From Rhodovastum sp963714255 (GTDB lineage Bacteria; Pseudomonadota; Alphaproteobacteria; Acetobacterales; Acetobacteraceae): 64,000 nt of DNA. The DNA lies in the NCBI GenBank assembly GCA_963714255.1, contig CAVQNU010000018.1, positions 124,001-188,000 on the forward strand. The letters run 5' to 3'. A program made the translations under genes and the position numbers. The first letter of the stretch is position 1; each line of letters begins with the position of its first letter. Below are positions 28,951 to 37,338 of the stretch, piece after piece. The notes beneath the pieces are model-generated. The model made no database searches. It was not told where the DNA came from and was given only the letters and a program-made list of their open reading frames with translations.

Positions 28951-29514
28951 CTACGCCAAGACCCGTTGCGGCAACGGCGCCGCGTGCGCGCGCGCCCAGA
29001 CGGCGATGGTGTCGGCGCAAGCCGGCAGCACCTGCGACGGCGCGCCGATGAAGTCTTCCCAGTCCTCGCGCAGCGCCGCGCGCACCGCCACCAGCACCGG
29101 AATGCCGGACAGCAGCGCCTCGGCAATCTCGGCCCGCATGCCGCCGCCCAGCGCCTCCTGCTTGCCGAAGCGGCTGACCACCAGCAGGTCCGGGCGCGCG
29201 CGCACCGCCTCGCGCAGCGCCAATGCGGCGCGGGTCAGCGCATCGGCGTCCAACGTGCAGCCCTGCGCTTCGGGGCCGCGCGGCTCGTCCAGCCTGATCC
29301 AGTCGCCGCTGGCCAGCACCAGCAAATTCATCTCCCGTTTGCACGGGCCGAGCGCCGGGCCGAACATTTGCAGCAGCCCGCCCACGCGCAGGCCGGCATG
29401 GCGCAGCTGGGCGACCGCCACAGCCATGGCGGCATCGGCATCGTCGCCGTGCTCGAACACCACCGCGGCGGTGCAGGGAACGGGAGCGCTCGGATCGGTG
29501 TTGTTATGCATCAT
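28951..29514 (-). CDS. DUF2478 protein
   Basis: 187 aa from ATG 29514 (MMHNNTDPSAPVPCTAAVVF), preceded by GGAGG. The sequence AAVVFEHGDDADAAMAVAVA, then GLLQMFGP, LLVLASGDWIRLDE, CTLDADALTRA and LLVVSRFGKQEALGGGMRAE fits DUF2478, a P-loop-derived family often found beside molybdenum transport or nitrogenase genes. It lies 77 bp downstream of nifV on the same strand, so it probably shares its NifA-controlled promoter. Biochemical role unknown. Confidence 0.8.
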   Translation of the reverse strand: MMHNNTDPSAPVPCTAAVVFEHGDDADAAMAVAVAQLRHAGLRVGGLLQMFGPALGPCKREMNLLVLASGDWIRLDEPRGPEAQGCTLDADALTRAALALREAVRARPDLLVVSRFGKQEALGGGMRAEIAEALLSGIPVLVAVRAALREDWEDFIGAPSQVLPACADTIAVWARAHAAPLPQRVLA

Positions 29515-29591
29515 ACCCTCCTGGCGGATAGCCGCGACGCAAAGGGGGCCGTGCTCCATGCGGTCGGGGGGCCGGGGCGCGACAGGGCAGG

Positions 29592-30719
29592 CTAGCACGT
29601 CGCCGCCTGGGCGTGCAGCGCCAGCAGTTCGGGCGGCGTGACCGGCCGCTTCACGCGTCCGGCATGCACGCGCAACCGCTGCACCAGATCGGCCACAACC
29701 TTGTCGCACGGCGTCAGGCCGGCGCGCTGCAGCGCCTCGCGCACCGCGGCAGCGCCGGAGTGCTTGCCCAGCACGATGCGCCGCTCGCGGCCGAACAAGG
29801 CGGGGTCCATGGCCTCGTAGGTTGCCGGGTCGCGCAGCAGGCCGCTGACATGGATGCCGGATTCATGGGTGAAGGCGACCTCGCCGACGATCGGCTGCGC
29901 CGGCGGGATGAAGCGGCGGGCCGAGCGGGCCACCAGTTCGGCCAGCCTCGCCAGCCGGGCCAGATCGATGCGTGTACGGCCCTGCTGCAACCGGTCGAGC
30001 GCCGCCGCGACCTGCTCCAGCGCCGCGTTGCCGGCACGCTCGCCCAGCCCAAGCACGCAGACGCTGGCGTCGGTGGCGCCGCCGCGTAGGGCCGCGAGCG
30101 TGTTGGCGGTGGCCAGGCCGAGATCGTCGTGGCCGTGGAACTCCAGCGCCAGATCGCTGCCGGCGCGCAGGCGGCGGAAGGCGGCTTCGGTCGCAAACGG
30201 GTCGAGCACGCCCAGCGTATCGGCGTAGCGGAAGCGCCAGGCGCCGGCGGCGGCGGCGGCGTCGAGAACGCGCGCCAGAAAATCGGGGTCGGCGCGGCTG
30301 GAATCCTCGCCGCCGACCAACACGGTCAGGCCGCGGTCGCGCGCGTAAGGCACCACACCGGCGATGCGCGCCAGGACTTCCGCCGGGCCGCCGCGCAGCT
30401 TGGCGGCGATCTGGCGCGGCGAGGTGGGCACCGAGAGATTGGCGTGGCGCACGCCCGCGCGCAGGGCCGCGTCCACATCGGCCTCGGTCATCCGGCACCA
30501 GGCGGCAACGCGGGCGTGCGGGGCGGCGTGCACGGCGGCCTGGATGGCCTCGATTTCCTCCCCGCCCATGGCCGGCGTGCCCGCCTCGATTTCGTCGATG
30601 CCGGCGGCGTTCAGGGCGGCGGCGATGGCGGATTTCTCGGCGACGCTGAAGGCCACGCCCGGTGCCTGTTCGCCGTCGCGCAGGGTGGTGTCGTTGATGC
30701 GGAATCCGGTCGGGGTCAT
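29592..30719 (-). CDS. nifV: Homocitrate synthase NifV
   Basis: 375 aa. It condenses acetyl-CoA and 2-oxoglutarate to homocitrate, the organic part of FeMo-cofactor. The TIM barrel shows INDTTLRDGEQAPGVAFS (catalytic Arg-Asp), EFHGHDDLGLATANTLAAL (metal-binding HxH region and DLG), LGERAGNAALEQV and the H-x-S-G-I-H motif (FTHESGIHVSGLLRD). The C-terminal KHSGAAAVR segment is typical. A sigma-54 promoter lies 43 bp upstream of the start and a NifA site 100 bp upstream. DUF2478 follows in the same direction. Confidence 0.96.
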   Translation of the reverse strand: MTPTGFRINDTTLRDGEQAPGVAFSVAEKSAIAAALNAAGIDEIEAGTPAMGGEEIEAIQAAVHAAPHARVAAWCRMTEADVDAALRAGVRHANLSVPTSPRQIAAKLRGGPAEVLARIAGVVPYARDRGLTVLVGGEDSSRADPDFLARVLDAAAAAGAWRFRYADTLGVLDPFATEAAFRRLRAGSDLALEFHGHDDLGLATANTLAALRGGATDASVCVLGLGERAGNAALEQVAAALDRLQQGRTRIDLARLARLAELVARSARRFIPPAQPIVGEVAFTHESGIHVSGLLRDPATYEAMDPALFGRERRIVLGKHSGAAAVREALQRAGLTPCDKVVADLVQRLRVHAGRVKRPVTPPELLALHAQAATC

Positions 30720-30761
30720 GGCGGCGCTCCGGTGGGATGCGGCGGCAGCCGGAGATGCAAC

Positions 30762-30776
30762 GCAAGCACCATGCCA
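30762..30776 (-). promoter_or_regulatory. Sigma-54 promoter of nifV
   Basis: Minus strand reads TGGCATGGTGCTTGC: TGGCAT-N5-TTGC with GG and GC at the canonical spacing. Transcription should start near 30750, giving a leader of about 30 nt before nifV. Confidence 0.85.
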
Positions 30777-30818
30777 TGTCAGGCCGGCAGCGGGGTTCGC
30801 AAAGCCCCCGGCCGCCTT

Positions 30819-30834
30819 TGTCGTGTTCCCGACA
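30819..30834 (-). promoter_or_regulatory. NifA upstream activator site of nifV
   Basis: TGT-CGTGTTCCCG-ACA, an exact TGT-N10-ACA centred about 76 bp upstream of the predicted start of transcription. It lies just past the 3' end of the rrf2-type gene. Confidence 0.8.
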
Positions 30835-30846
30835 GCGCGTGTCCCG

Positions 30847-31254
30847 CTACGCCCGCACGGGCGCGCGCATGAGCTTCAGCATGGTGGACAGGGTGATCGA
30901 GCGAAATGTCGCCGCGGCATGCTCGTCGATTTCATCCAGCACGCGCTGCAGGGCCTGCGCGGCTTCGGTGCCGGGGCGGGTGGCTGCCTGGGCCGGGCGG
31001 GTCGGCTCGAACAGCTCGATGATGTCCATCAGGGTCAGCCGCTTCGGGTTGCCGATGAACCGGTAGCCGCCGCCGACGCCGCGCACCGCATCAACGATGC
31101 CGGCGCGGCCCAGGTCGCGCAGAACCTTGGCCAGGTGATGGGCGGAAATGCCGTGCTTTTCGGCGATCTCCAGCGCCGAGGGCTGGGCCTGTGGGTCGGC
31201 GGCGAGGTCCAGGACGGCGATCAGGGCGAAGGTGGTGGCTTTTTGGAGTTTCAT
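30847..31254 (-). CDS. Rrf2-family regulator without cluster cysteines
   Basis: 135 aa from ATG 31254 (MKLQKATTFALIAVLDLAAD). The winged helix is clear: ALEIAEKHGISAHHLAKVLR, then DAVRGVGGGYRFIGNPKRLT. Rrf2 proteins such as IscR and NsrR carry three Cys that hold an iron-sulfur cluster. None is present in this protein, so it may sense through another ligand or be cluster-free. It lies upstream of nifV, whose promoter region separates the genes. The upstream side is repeat D and shows no ribosome site, so the start is uncertain. Confidence 0.88.
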   Translation of the reverse strand: MKLQKATTFALIAVLDLAADPQAQPSALEIAEKHGISAHHLAKVLRDLGRAGIVDAVRGVGGGYRFIGNPKRLTLMDIIELFEPTRPAQAATRPGTEAAQALQRVLDEIDEHAAATFRSITLSTMLKLMRAPVRA

Positions 31255-31261
31255 GGAGAGA

Positions 31262-31412
31262 AACAAGGAAGGAAGGCCAGGGCTCTGCCCTGGACCCGCA
31301 AGGGGGCGGTGGCCCCCTTGACCCCGCTACTTAAGTGGGTCCAGGGGCCATGCCCCTGGTGGGGGTCCAGGGGGCAAAGCCCCCTGGCGGGGTCCGGGGC
31401 GGAGCCCCGGCT
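31262..31412. repeat. Intergenic GC repeat, copy D
   Basis: About 150 bp made of hairpin modules: GGCCAGGGCTCTGCCCTGG, GGGGGCGGTGGCCCCC, GGTCCAGGGGCCATGCCCCT, GTCCAGGGGGCAAAGCCCCC and CCGGGGCGGAGCCCCGG. It fills the gap between the rrf2-type gene and the GNAT gene and touches the end of the latter. Confidence 0.8.
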
Positions 31413-31869
31413 AAGCATCAAGTGCCATCTCCAGCTCCACAAACGGCCCCGCCATCATCCCCTGGCTGCGGAAGAACGACAGGATCACCGTGTTATCGCG
31501 CGCCGCCATGGTGCGCAGCCGCTCCACCCCGGCAGCCCGGAACCGCGCGCCCACCGCCTCGAACAGCCTGGTGCCGACGCCGCCGAGGCGGCAGCCCGGC
31601 CGCACCTGGATGGCGAAAATCCAGCCGGACGGCGGCGAGCCGAATTCCCAGGCACGCACCTCGCCGATCACGAACCCCTCGACCTGCCCGCCCTCGGCCG
31701 CCACCAGAAAGCAACGCCGGTCGTCGTTGCGCCCGCCATAACGGGCATACACGTCGCGCCAGTACTCCGGTTTCTCCAGCCCGGTCACCTCGCGATCAAG
31801 CGCGATGATGCCGGGCAAGTCGTCCGGCGCGGCCGGACGGATATGCGGCCCAGGCAGGGATTGCGTCAT
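31411..31869 (-). CDS. GNAT-family N-acetyltransferase
   Basis: 152 aa. The GNAT fold is visible as IRPAAPDDLPGIIALDREVT, VEGFVIGEVRAWEF, the acetyl-CoA pyrophosphate loop (VRPGCRLGGVGTRLFEAV), then ERLRTMAARDNTVILSFFRS. It diverges from the acyl-CoA-ligase gene at 32034. In other alphaproteobacteria, acetyltransferases control benzoate-CoA-type ligases by acetylating the catalytic lysine. A similar pairing here is inference from position only. Confidence 0.88.
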   Translation of the reverse strand: MTQSLPGPHIRPAAPDDLPGIIALDREVTGLEKPEYWRDVYARYGGRNDDRRCFLVAAEGGQVEGFVIGEVRAWEFGSPPSGWIFAIQVRPGCRLGGVGTRLFEAVGARFRAAGVERLRTMAARDNTVILSFFRSQGMMAGPFVELEMALDA

Positions 31870-32033
31870 GCGGCTGCGTTCCGGCGCGTGATCGCGGGGC
31901 GGCGGCAGTGCAATGGTCTTGACAAACCGGCCTCGCGCGGGTGAATGGAAAGGCGTATTTCGGTACGGTTATAAGCTATTCAACCGCCGGCTGCGATACG
32001 CCGCCGGGCACGGCGCGACGGGAGGAAAGAAAC

Positions 32034-33632
32034 ATGCGTGACCACACCGTGGCGGTGGACCGCTCGGTCCGACCCACGAGGCTCGAGTTCGCCCCCCGGT
32101 TCAACGTCGCCGTTCCGTTCATCGACCGCCATGTCAGCGAGGGGCGAGGGTCACGGGTGGCGATCCGTGCCGCCGAGGGCGACGTGACCTATGCCGAACT
32201 GGCCGGGCGCGTCGCGCGCTGCGGCAACGCCCTGCTCGGCCTGGGGCTGCAGCGGGGCGAGCGACTGCTGATGGTGGTGAAGGACTGCCCCGAGTTCTTC
32301 TATCTGTTCTGGGGCGCCATCAAGGCGGGCGTGCTGCCGGTGCCGCTCAACACGCTGCTGCGCGCCGACGATTACCGCTACATGATCGAGGATTCCGGCT
32401 GTGCGGCCCTGGCCTGGTCGGCCGAGTACGACGCCGAGGTGCAGGGCGCTCTGGCGGCGGCGTCACGCCGCCCCGGCCATTGCCTGCGTGTGGAAGGCGA
32501 CGGCGCGAGCGTGCGCGCGCTGATCGGCTGCGCGCCTGGCACGCTCGACCCGGCGGAGACCACGGCGGAGGAGGATGCGTTCTGGCTGTATTCCTCGGGC
32601 TCCACCGGGCGGCCGAAAGGGGCGGTGCACCGGCACCGCAGCATGGTGGTGACCAGCCAGCACATGGGCTGCGACCTGCTGGGCGCGCGCGAGGACGACG
32701 TGTTCTTCTCCGCCGCCAAGCTGTTCTTCGCCTACGGGCTCGGCAACGGCATGACGTTTCCGCTCTGGGCCGGCGGCACCGCCGTGCTGCTGGGCGAACG
32801 CCCGACCGCGCAGAGCACGCTCGCCATGATCGAGCGCCACCGGCCGACGCTTTATTTCGGCGTGCCCACGCTCTATGCTGCGCAGTTGCATGCGCTGGAA
32901 AGTGTCTCGGCCGATTTCTCCTCGGTCCGGTTGTGCGTGTCGGCCGGCGAGGCGCTGCCGGCGCATATTTTCCATCATTGGAAGGAGCGCACCGGCACGG
33001 TGATCCTGGATGGCATCGGCTCCACCGAGGCGCTGCACATGTTCATCTCCAACACGCAAGACGATATCCGCCCCGGCACCACCGGGCGGGTGGTGGAAGG
33101 CTACGAGGCGGTGATTCTGCGCGAGGACGGCACCCCGGCCGGTGCGGGCGAGAGCGGGCGGCTGCTGGTGCGCGGTGATTCCACCGCGCGCTGCTACTGG
33201 AACAACCCGGAGCGCACCGCGCGCACCATGCTGGCGGACGGCTGGCTGGATACCGGCGACACCTATACGCGGGACGCGGACGGCTATTACACCTATGGCG
33301 GTCGCAACGACGACATGATGAAAGTGGGTGGCATCTGGTGCTCGCCCTTCGAAATCGAGGCGCGCCTGGCCGGGCATCCGCTGGTGCTGGAGGCCGCCGT
33401 GGTTGGTCGGGCCGACGCGGACGGGCTGATCAAGCCGGAGGCCTGGGTGGTGCTGAAAGAAGAAACCGGCGATGCGGTGGCGGTGGAGCGTCTGCTGGTC
33501 GAGCACTGCAAACGCGGGCTTGCTCCCTACAAATACCCGCGCTGGTTTCACATGGTGACGGAACTGCCCAAGACCGCGACGGGAAAGATCCAGCGGTTCC
33601 GCCTGCGCGCCGCGGCGCCGCCAGCAGGGTGA
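32034..33632 (+). CDS. Benzoate-CoA-ligase-family acyl-CoA synthetase
   Basis: 532 aa from ATG 32034, with GGAGGAAA upstream. It adenylates an aromatic or similar carboxylate and transfers it to CoA. Visible motifs are the P-loop YSSGSTGRPKGAVHRH, the A5 region DGIGSTEALHMFISN, GWLDTGDTYTRDADG, the hinge YGGRNDDMMKVGG and PKTATGKIQR with the acylation-sensitive lysine. Length and motif wording fit benzoate-CoA ligases; 4-hydroxybenzoate or another substrate is equally possible. No other aromatic-degradation genes are in the window. TTGACA at about 31919 may be a -35 box. Confidence 0.88.
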   Translation: MRDHTVAVDRSVRPTRLEFAPRFNVAVPFIDRHVSEGRGSRVAIRAAEGDVTYAELAGRVARCGNALLGLGLQRGERLLMVVKDCPEFFYLFWGAIKAGVLPVPLNTLLRADDYRYMIEDSGCAALAWSAEYDAEVQGALAAASRRPGHCLRVEGDGASVRALIGCAPGTLDPAETTAEEDAFWLYSSGSTGRPKGAVHRHRSMVVTSQHMGCDLLGAREDDVFFSAAKLFFAYGLGNGMTFPLWAGGTAVLLGERPTAQSTLAMIERHRPTLYFGVPTLYAAQLHALESVSADFSSVRLCVSAGEALPAHIFHHWKERTGTVILDGIGSTEALHMFISNTQDDIRPGTTGRVVEGYEAVILREDGTPAGAGESGRLLVRGDSTARCYWNNPERTARTMLADGWLDTGDTYTRDADGYYTYGGRNDDMMKVGGIWCSPFEIEARLAGHPLVLEAAVVGRADADGLIKPEAWVVLKEETGDAVAVERLLVEHCKRGLAPYKYPRWFHMVTELPKTATGKIQRFRLRAAAPPAG

Positions 33633-33724
33633 TACGCTGGGGCGGATAGTTTCGTCATGACCGCCCTGCACGCCGGCCGGTAGCGCCGCCTGCGCGCGGG
33701 TTATCGCCTGGCCGATCGTCCCGG

Positions 33725-34117
33725 TCAGGCGAGGAATGCCGCCACTGTCAGCCAGGCGCTGAACGCAAGCGCCGCGGCCATATAGAAGCGGAACCATGCC
33801 GGATAGTGCAGTGCCTGATAGAAGGCGATCAGCGCAGGCGGCGGCGTCGCCATCAGGGCGATGCCCTTGATCAGCGTCAACCAGCCCAAGAGCGTCACCA
33901 CAACCGGCAATGCGCCACCTGACCAAACATTATGGCCAACCACCATGGCCGCGCCTCCGCCCATGGTGAAGATCCCCGTCACCAGAATAAGCCCGGGGCT
34001 TTGCATCATCGAGGTGATCGCCGCCAGGGAAGCCCTGGGCCTGGCCACGAGGACGGCGCACATCACGAGACAGGAAAGACCGAGGAACCTGCCCAGAAAG
34101 ACGGTGAGCGGCGACAT
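33725..34117 (-). CDS. Small four-helix membrane protein, unknown
   Basis: 130 aa from ATG 34117 with GGAGG 7 bp upstream. Four hydrophobic helices lie at about residues 5-25, 42-60, 68-90 and 105-128. Between them are only short polar loops (RPRASLAAITSMMQSPG). Nothing indicates a catalytic or binding role, and no family is recognised. It is convergent with the ligase gene and separate from fixX. Confidence 0.65.
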   Translation of the reverse strand: MSPLTVFLGRFLGLSCLVMCAVLVARPRASLAAITSMMQSPGLILVTGIFTMGGGAAMVVGHNVWSGGALPVVVTLLGWLTLIKGIALMATPPPALIAFYQALHYPAWFRFYMAAALAFSAWLTVAAFLA

Positions 34118-34560
34118 TGTCCGGCCTCCTCCGCGTGTCACGTCCAGGGCGCGCCGTTTCAGCGTCCACGCAGTCCCGGATGCCCCGGCGCCGAAAGGGT
34201 ACTCCTGAACGGCAGGGCAGCGCCACTCACGGCTTCGGGCGGGCGGCACGACCAAGAAGGCCATCAGTCCTGATCGCCACGTTGTTCGTCTGCGCCGCCG
34301 CATTGTCGGGGAGGTCATTGCACCGGGCGCTCGCCGCCAGCAAAGCAACGCGGCGCCGGTCACGGCGCCCGGCAAGCGGGCGCCAGTCCATGAAAATCGA
34401 TCTCTCCCGCTGAGGCACGACAGAGCGCAACCGGGATTGATCCGCAGCAAAAGCGGGGCGGATGCCGGTGGCGTTCGGCTCGTGCCCCACCCCCTGCAAA
34501 CAGGCTGACCAACGTCGGACAAATCGATTCGTGGCACCCGGACCGCGGTGGCTCCGGGAG
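34118..34560. other. Stretch without a recognisable gene
   Basis: About 440 bp between the small membrane gene and the fixX terminator. No frame has both a ribosome site and a recognisable protein, and no -24/-12 element is seen. Confidence 0.45.
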
Positions 34561-34565
34561 GCGGG

Positions 34566-34589
34566 GTCCAGGGACGAAGGTCCCTGGAC
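34566..34589 (-). terminator. Hairpin after fixX (repeat copy E)
   Basis: GTCCAGGGAC-GAAG-GTCCCTGGAC, a perfect 10-bp stem placed 10 bp past the fixX stop and followed by GGAAGCAAG on the plus strand. It is a shortened member of the window-wide repeat. It lacks a U-run, so termination would be weak or Rho-assisted. Confidence 0.55.
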
Positions 34590-34598
34590 TTGCTTCCT

Positions 34599-34913
34599 TC
34601 AGCCGAACTTAAACGACACCCCGTAGCCTCCGCGGGGATAGTTCCACTCGATGTCGCCGCTCTCGGCCGTCAGAATGCGGCAGGTGCCGCATTCCATGCA
34701 ACCGTCCGGCACCACTTCGACCTTGCCCTGCTCGCTGATGGAATAGCAGCCTGCCGGGCACACATTCACCAGCGTCTTCAGCGCCGGCGTGGGTTCGAGG
34801 TGTTCCTTCACCTTCACATGCGGGCGCCCGGAGTCCACCAGATAGCGGTTCTGGTAGAGCTTCTCTTCGATCTTCTGCGCCGGTTCCGTTCCGTTCGTGC
34901 TTTTCGCGTTCAT
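34599..34913 (-). CDS. fixX: FixX ferredoxin-like protein
   Basis: 104 aa. The cluster-binding region is VNVCPAGCYSI ... GCMECGTCRIL, which can hold a 4Fe-4S cluster, as usual for FixX. It accepts electrons from FixC in the FixABCX complex, which bifurcates electrons from NADH to quinone and to ferredoxin for nitrogenase. ATG 34913 overlaps the fixC stop by 4 bp, so translation is coupled. It is the last gene of the operon, ended by a hairpin. Confidence 0.95.
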   Translation of the reverse strand: MNAKSTNGTEPAQKIEEKLYQNRYLVDSGRPHVKVKEHLEPTPALKTLVNVCPAGCYSISEQGKVEVVPDGCMECGTCRILTAESGDIEWNYPRGGYGVSFKFG

Positions 34914-36214
34914 CGCCAGGCCCTCGCCAGTTTCATTGCGTCACCGATCAGCCCGCCGATCCCGCGCTGCTTACGCATGCTGCGCATGATCTGCGATTCC
35001 TTGGTTTTCTTGTCCTGCCCATCGACCCGGAACCAGATCTGCGCCGCCTGGCTCATCATCCGTGGATAGAGGTCGAGCAATTGCCGGTTGTTGTGCAGCA
35101 CATCGGGGATCTTGCGGTATTTCTTCATGTCCTTGAGGACGAAGCTGTCCTCCAGGCGGCGACGGTATTCGGCCAGGTTGGCGGCCGTGGTGGGGTCACG
35201 CCGGCGCTTCAGCCAGACGATTGTTTCGCCGGCAATGCGCCCCGAGGTCATGGCGAGGTTCGAGCCCTCGCGGTGCACCGCGTTGACCAGATGGGCGGCG
35301 TCGCCCGCCACCACCCAGCCCTCGCCGAAAATCTCCGGCATGGCGTTGTAGCCACCTTCGGGGATCAGGTGGGCGGCGTATTCCTTCACCTCGGAGCCGG
35401 CGATCAGCGGTGCCACGCTCGGATGGCGCTTGAAGGCGTCGAGCAACGTATAGGGCTTGACGCCGGCATCGGCCAGATCGCTCACCATGCAGCCGATGCC
35501 GACCGAAATGGATTCGCGGTTGGTGTAGATGAAGGCCGTGCCGGTCATGCCCTTGGTGATGGTGCCCATCGCCTCGATCACCACACCGGCATCGCCGGTG
35601 AGGTTGAAGCGGTTCTCCACCACTTCCTGCGGCAGGAAATGGGTTTCCTTCACCGCCAGCGCCACGGTTTTCGGCTTGAGCTCCTCGCGCAGGCCGGAGC
35701 GCTGGCCGACCAGGCCGTTCACGCCTTCGGACAGCACCACCACGTCGGCCAGGATCGGCCCGCCGTGACGATCGGTGAGCACGCCGATCACGCGGCCTTT
35801 GGTATCCTTCAGCAACTCGGTAACGGTGGTCTCGCACAGCAGCGTGGCGCCGGCCTCGCGCACCTTGCTGCTGAACCAGCGGTCGAACTGGCTGCGCAGA
35901 ATAGTGTAACGGTTCGGCCGCTCCTCGTTGAAATCATCGGAGCGGTAGTGCATGCCGGTGTGGGACGTGTCGTCCATCATCCAGATGCGCTGCTCGACCA
36001 CGTGGCGTTCCAGCGGCGCGTCGTCGCGGAAGTCGGGGATCAGCTTTTCCAGCGCGTCGGCGTACAGGATGGCGCCCTGCACGTTCTTGGCGCCGGGATA
36101 TTCGCCGCGCTCGATCTGCAGGATTTTCAGCCCGCCTTTCGCCAGCGTGTAGGCGGCAGCGTTGCCGGCAGGGCCGGCCCCCACCACGATTGCATCGAAA
36201 CGTTCCTGGGGCAT
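34910..36214 (-). CDS. fixC: FixC, FAD-dependent quinone oxidoreductase of FixABCX
   Basis: 434 aa. The N-terminus has the dinucleotide-binding fold VVGAGPAGNAAAYTLAKGGL and later DVVVLSEGVNGLVGQRSGL. GEGWVVAGDAAHLVNAVHREG is the second FAD motif. It resembles ETF-ubiquinone oxidoreductase and passes one electron branch to quinone at the membrane. It lies 10 bp after fixB. No N-terminal signal is present, as expected for a protein bound to the inner face of the membrane. Confidence 0.96.
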   Translation of the reverse strand: MPQERFDAIVVGAGPAGNAAAYTLAKGGLKILQIERGEYPGAKNVQGAILYADALEKLIPDFRDDAPLERHVVEQRIWMMDDTSHTGMHYRSDDFNEERPNRYTILRSQFDRWFSSKVREAGATLLCETTVTELLKDTKGRVIGVLTDRHGGPILADVVVLSEGVNGLVGQRSGLREELKPKTVALAVKETHFLPQEVVENRFNLTGDAGVVIEAMGTITKGMTGTAFIYTNRESISVGIGCMVSDLADAGVKPYTLLDAFKRHPSVAPLIAGSEVKEYAAHLIPEGGYNAMPEIFGEGWVVAGDAAHLVNAVHREGSNLAMTSGRIAGETIVWLKRRRDPTTAANLAEYRRRLEDSFVLKDMKKYRKIPDVLHNNRQLLDLYPRMMSQAAQIWFRVDGQDKKTKESQIMRSMRKQRGIGGLIGDAMKLARAWR

Positions 36215-36224
36215 AGGTGCCTCC

Positions 36225-37322
36225 TCAACCGGCCAGACGGTTCACGGACAGGCGCTTGTTGAACGCCTCCGTCAGCGCAGGCAGCAATTCCACCGCATCG
36301 GCGATGATGCCCAGATGGGCAAAATCGAAGATTGGCGCGTAGGGATCGGTGTTGATGGCGATGATCAGGTCGGCCCCTTCCACCCCCACGCGGTGCTGAA
36401 TGGCGCCGGAAATGCCGGCGGCGATGTAGAGTTTCGGGCGGATCGTTTTGCCGGTCTGGCCGATCTGCCGGTCGGCCGGCATCCAGCCCTTCTGCACCAG
36501 CGGGCGCGAGCCGCCCCAGTCGCCGCCCAGCGCGTGCGCGAGCGCGCGCACATGCTGCAGGTTTTCCGGTGAGCGCAGGCCGAGGCCGCCGGCGACGACG
36601 ATATCGGCATAGGCGAGCTGCGCCTTGCTGGAATCGCGGTCAGCGACGAAACGCAGCACCTTGGTCACCACGTCTTCTTCGCGCAGATCGACCTTGTGCT
36701 CGACGATCCGCCCTTTACGGCCGGGCTCGCGCGGCGGCATGGCCATAACGCGCGGCCGGATGGTGGCCATTTGCGGGCGGGTGTTCAGGGTGAAGATCGT
36801 GCACAGCAGCGAGCCGCCGAAAGTCGGGCGGGTGGCGGCGAGGCAGCGGTCGTCGTCGATTTCCAGTTCGGTGCAGTCGGCGGTAAGGCCGGTGAGCAGC
36901 GTGGTGGCGACCGAGCCGGCGAGGTCGCGGCCCAGCACGGTAGCACCCAGTAGCAGCACTTCGGGCTTGTAGGTGTTCACCAACTCGGTGAGCACCTGGC
37001 TGAATGGCTCGTTTCGGTAGTGTTCGAGGATCGGGTCGGCGACGATATAGACGAGGTCGGCGCCGTGTTCCCAGGCCTCGACCGCCACGTCCTGCAGGGC
37101 GTCACGCTTCGCACCGGCCACGACGCCGGCGAGCTCCACGCCGAGCTTGTCGGCGAGCTTGCGGCCCTCGCCCAGAAGTTCCAGCGAGACCGGGTGGATC
37201 TCGCCGTGCTCGTATTCGATGAACACCCAGACGTGATGGTAGGATTTGAACCGCTCGGGCAGTTCCTTTTTCATACCGGCGCGGCTGCCGGGAGCAGGGG
37301 CGGGCTTCGGGGGCGTTGTCAT
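36225..37322 (-). CDS. fixB: FixB, electron-transfer flavoprotein alpha-type subunit
   Basis: 365 aa. The C-terminal FAD-binding domain shows ADIVVAGGLGLRSPENLQHV, then GWMPADRQIGQTGKTIRPKL and YIAAGISGAIQHRVGVEGAD. The N-terminal half has VWVFIEYEHGEIHPVSLELL. With FixA it forms the bifurcating flavoprotein. The first 20 residues (Pro/Ala-rich) look non-conserved, and translation might start at the internal Met before KKELPERF. The gene is 16 bp after fixA. Confidence 0.96.
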   Translation of the reverse strand: MTTPPKPAPAPGSRAGMKKELPERFKSYHHVWVFIEYEHGEIHPVSLELLGEGRKLADKLGVELAGVVAGAKRDALQDVAVEAWEHGADLVYIVADPILEHYRNEPFSQVLTELVNTYKPEVLLLGATVLGRDLAGSVATTLLTGLTADCTELEIDDDRCLAATRPTFGGSLLCTIFTLNTRPQMATIRPRVMAMPPREPGRKGRIVEHKVDLREEDVVTKVLRFVADRDSSKAQLAYADIVVAGGLGLRSPENLQHVRALAHALGGDWGGSRPLVQKGWMPADRQIGQTGKTIRPKLYIAAGISGAIQHRVGVEGADLIIAINTDPYAPIFDFAHLGIIADAVELLPALTEAFNKRLSVNRLAG

Positions 37323-37338
37323 GTTGCGTGCTCCTGCC

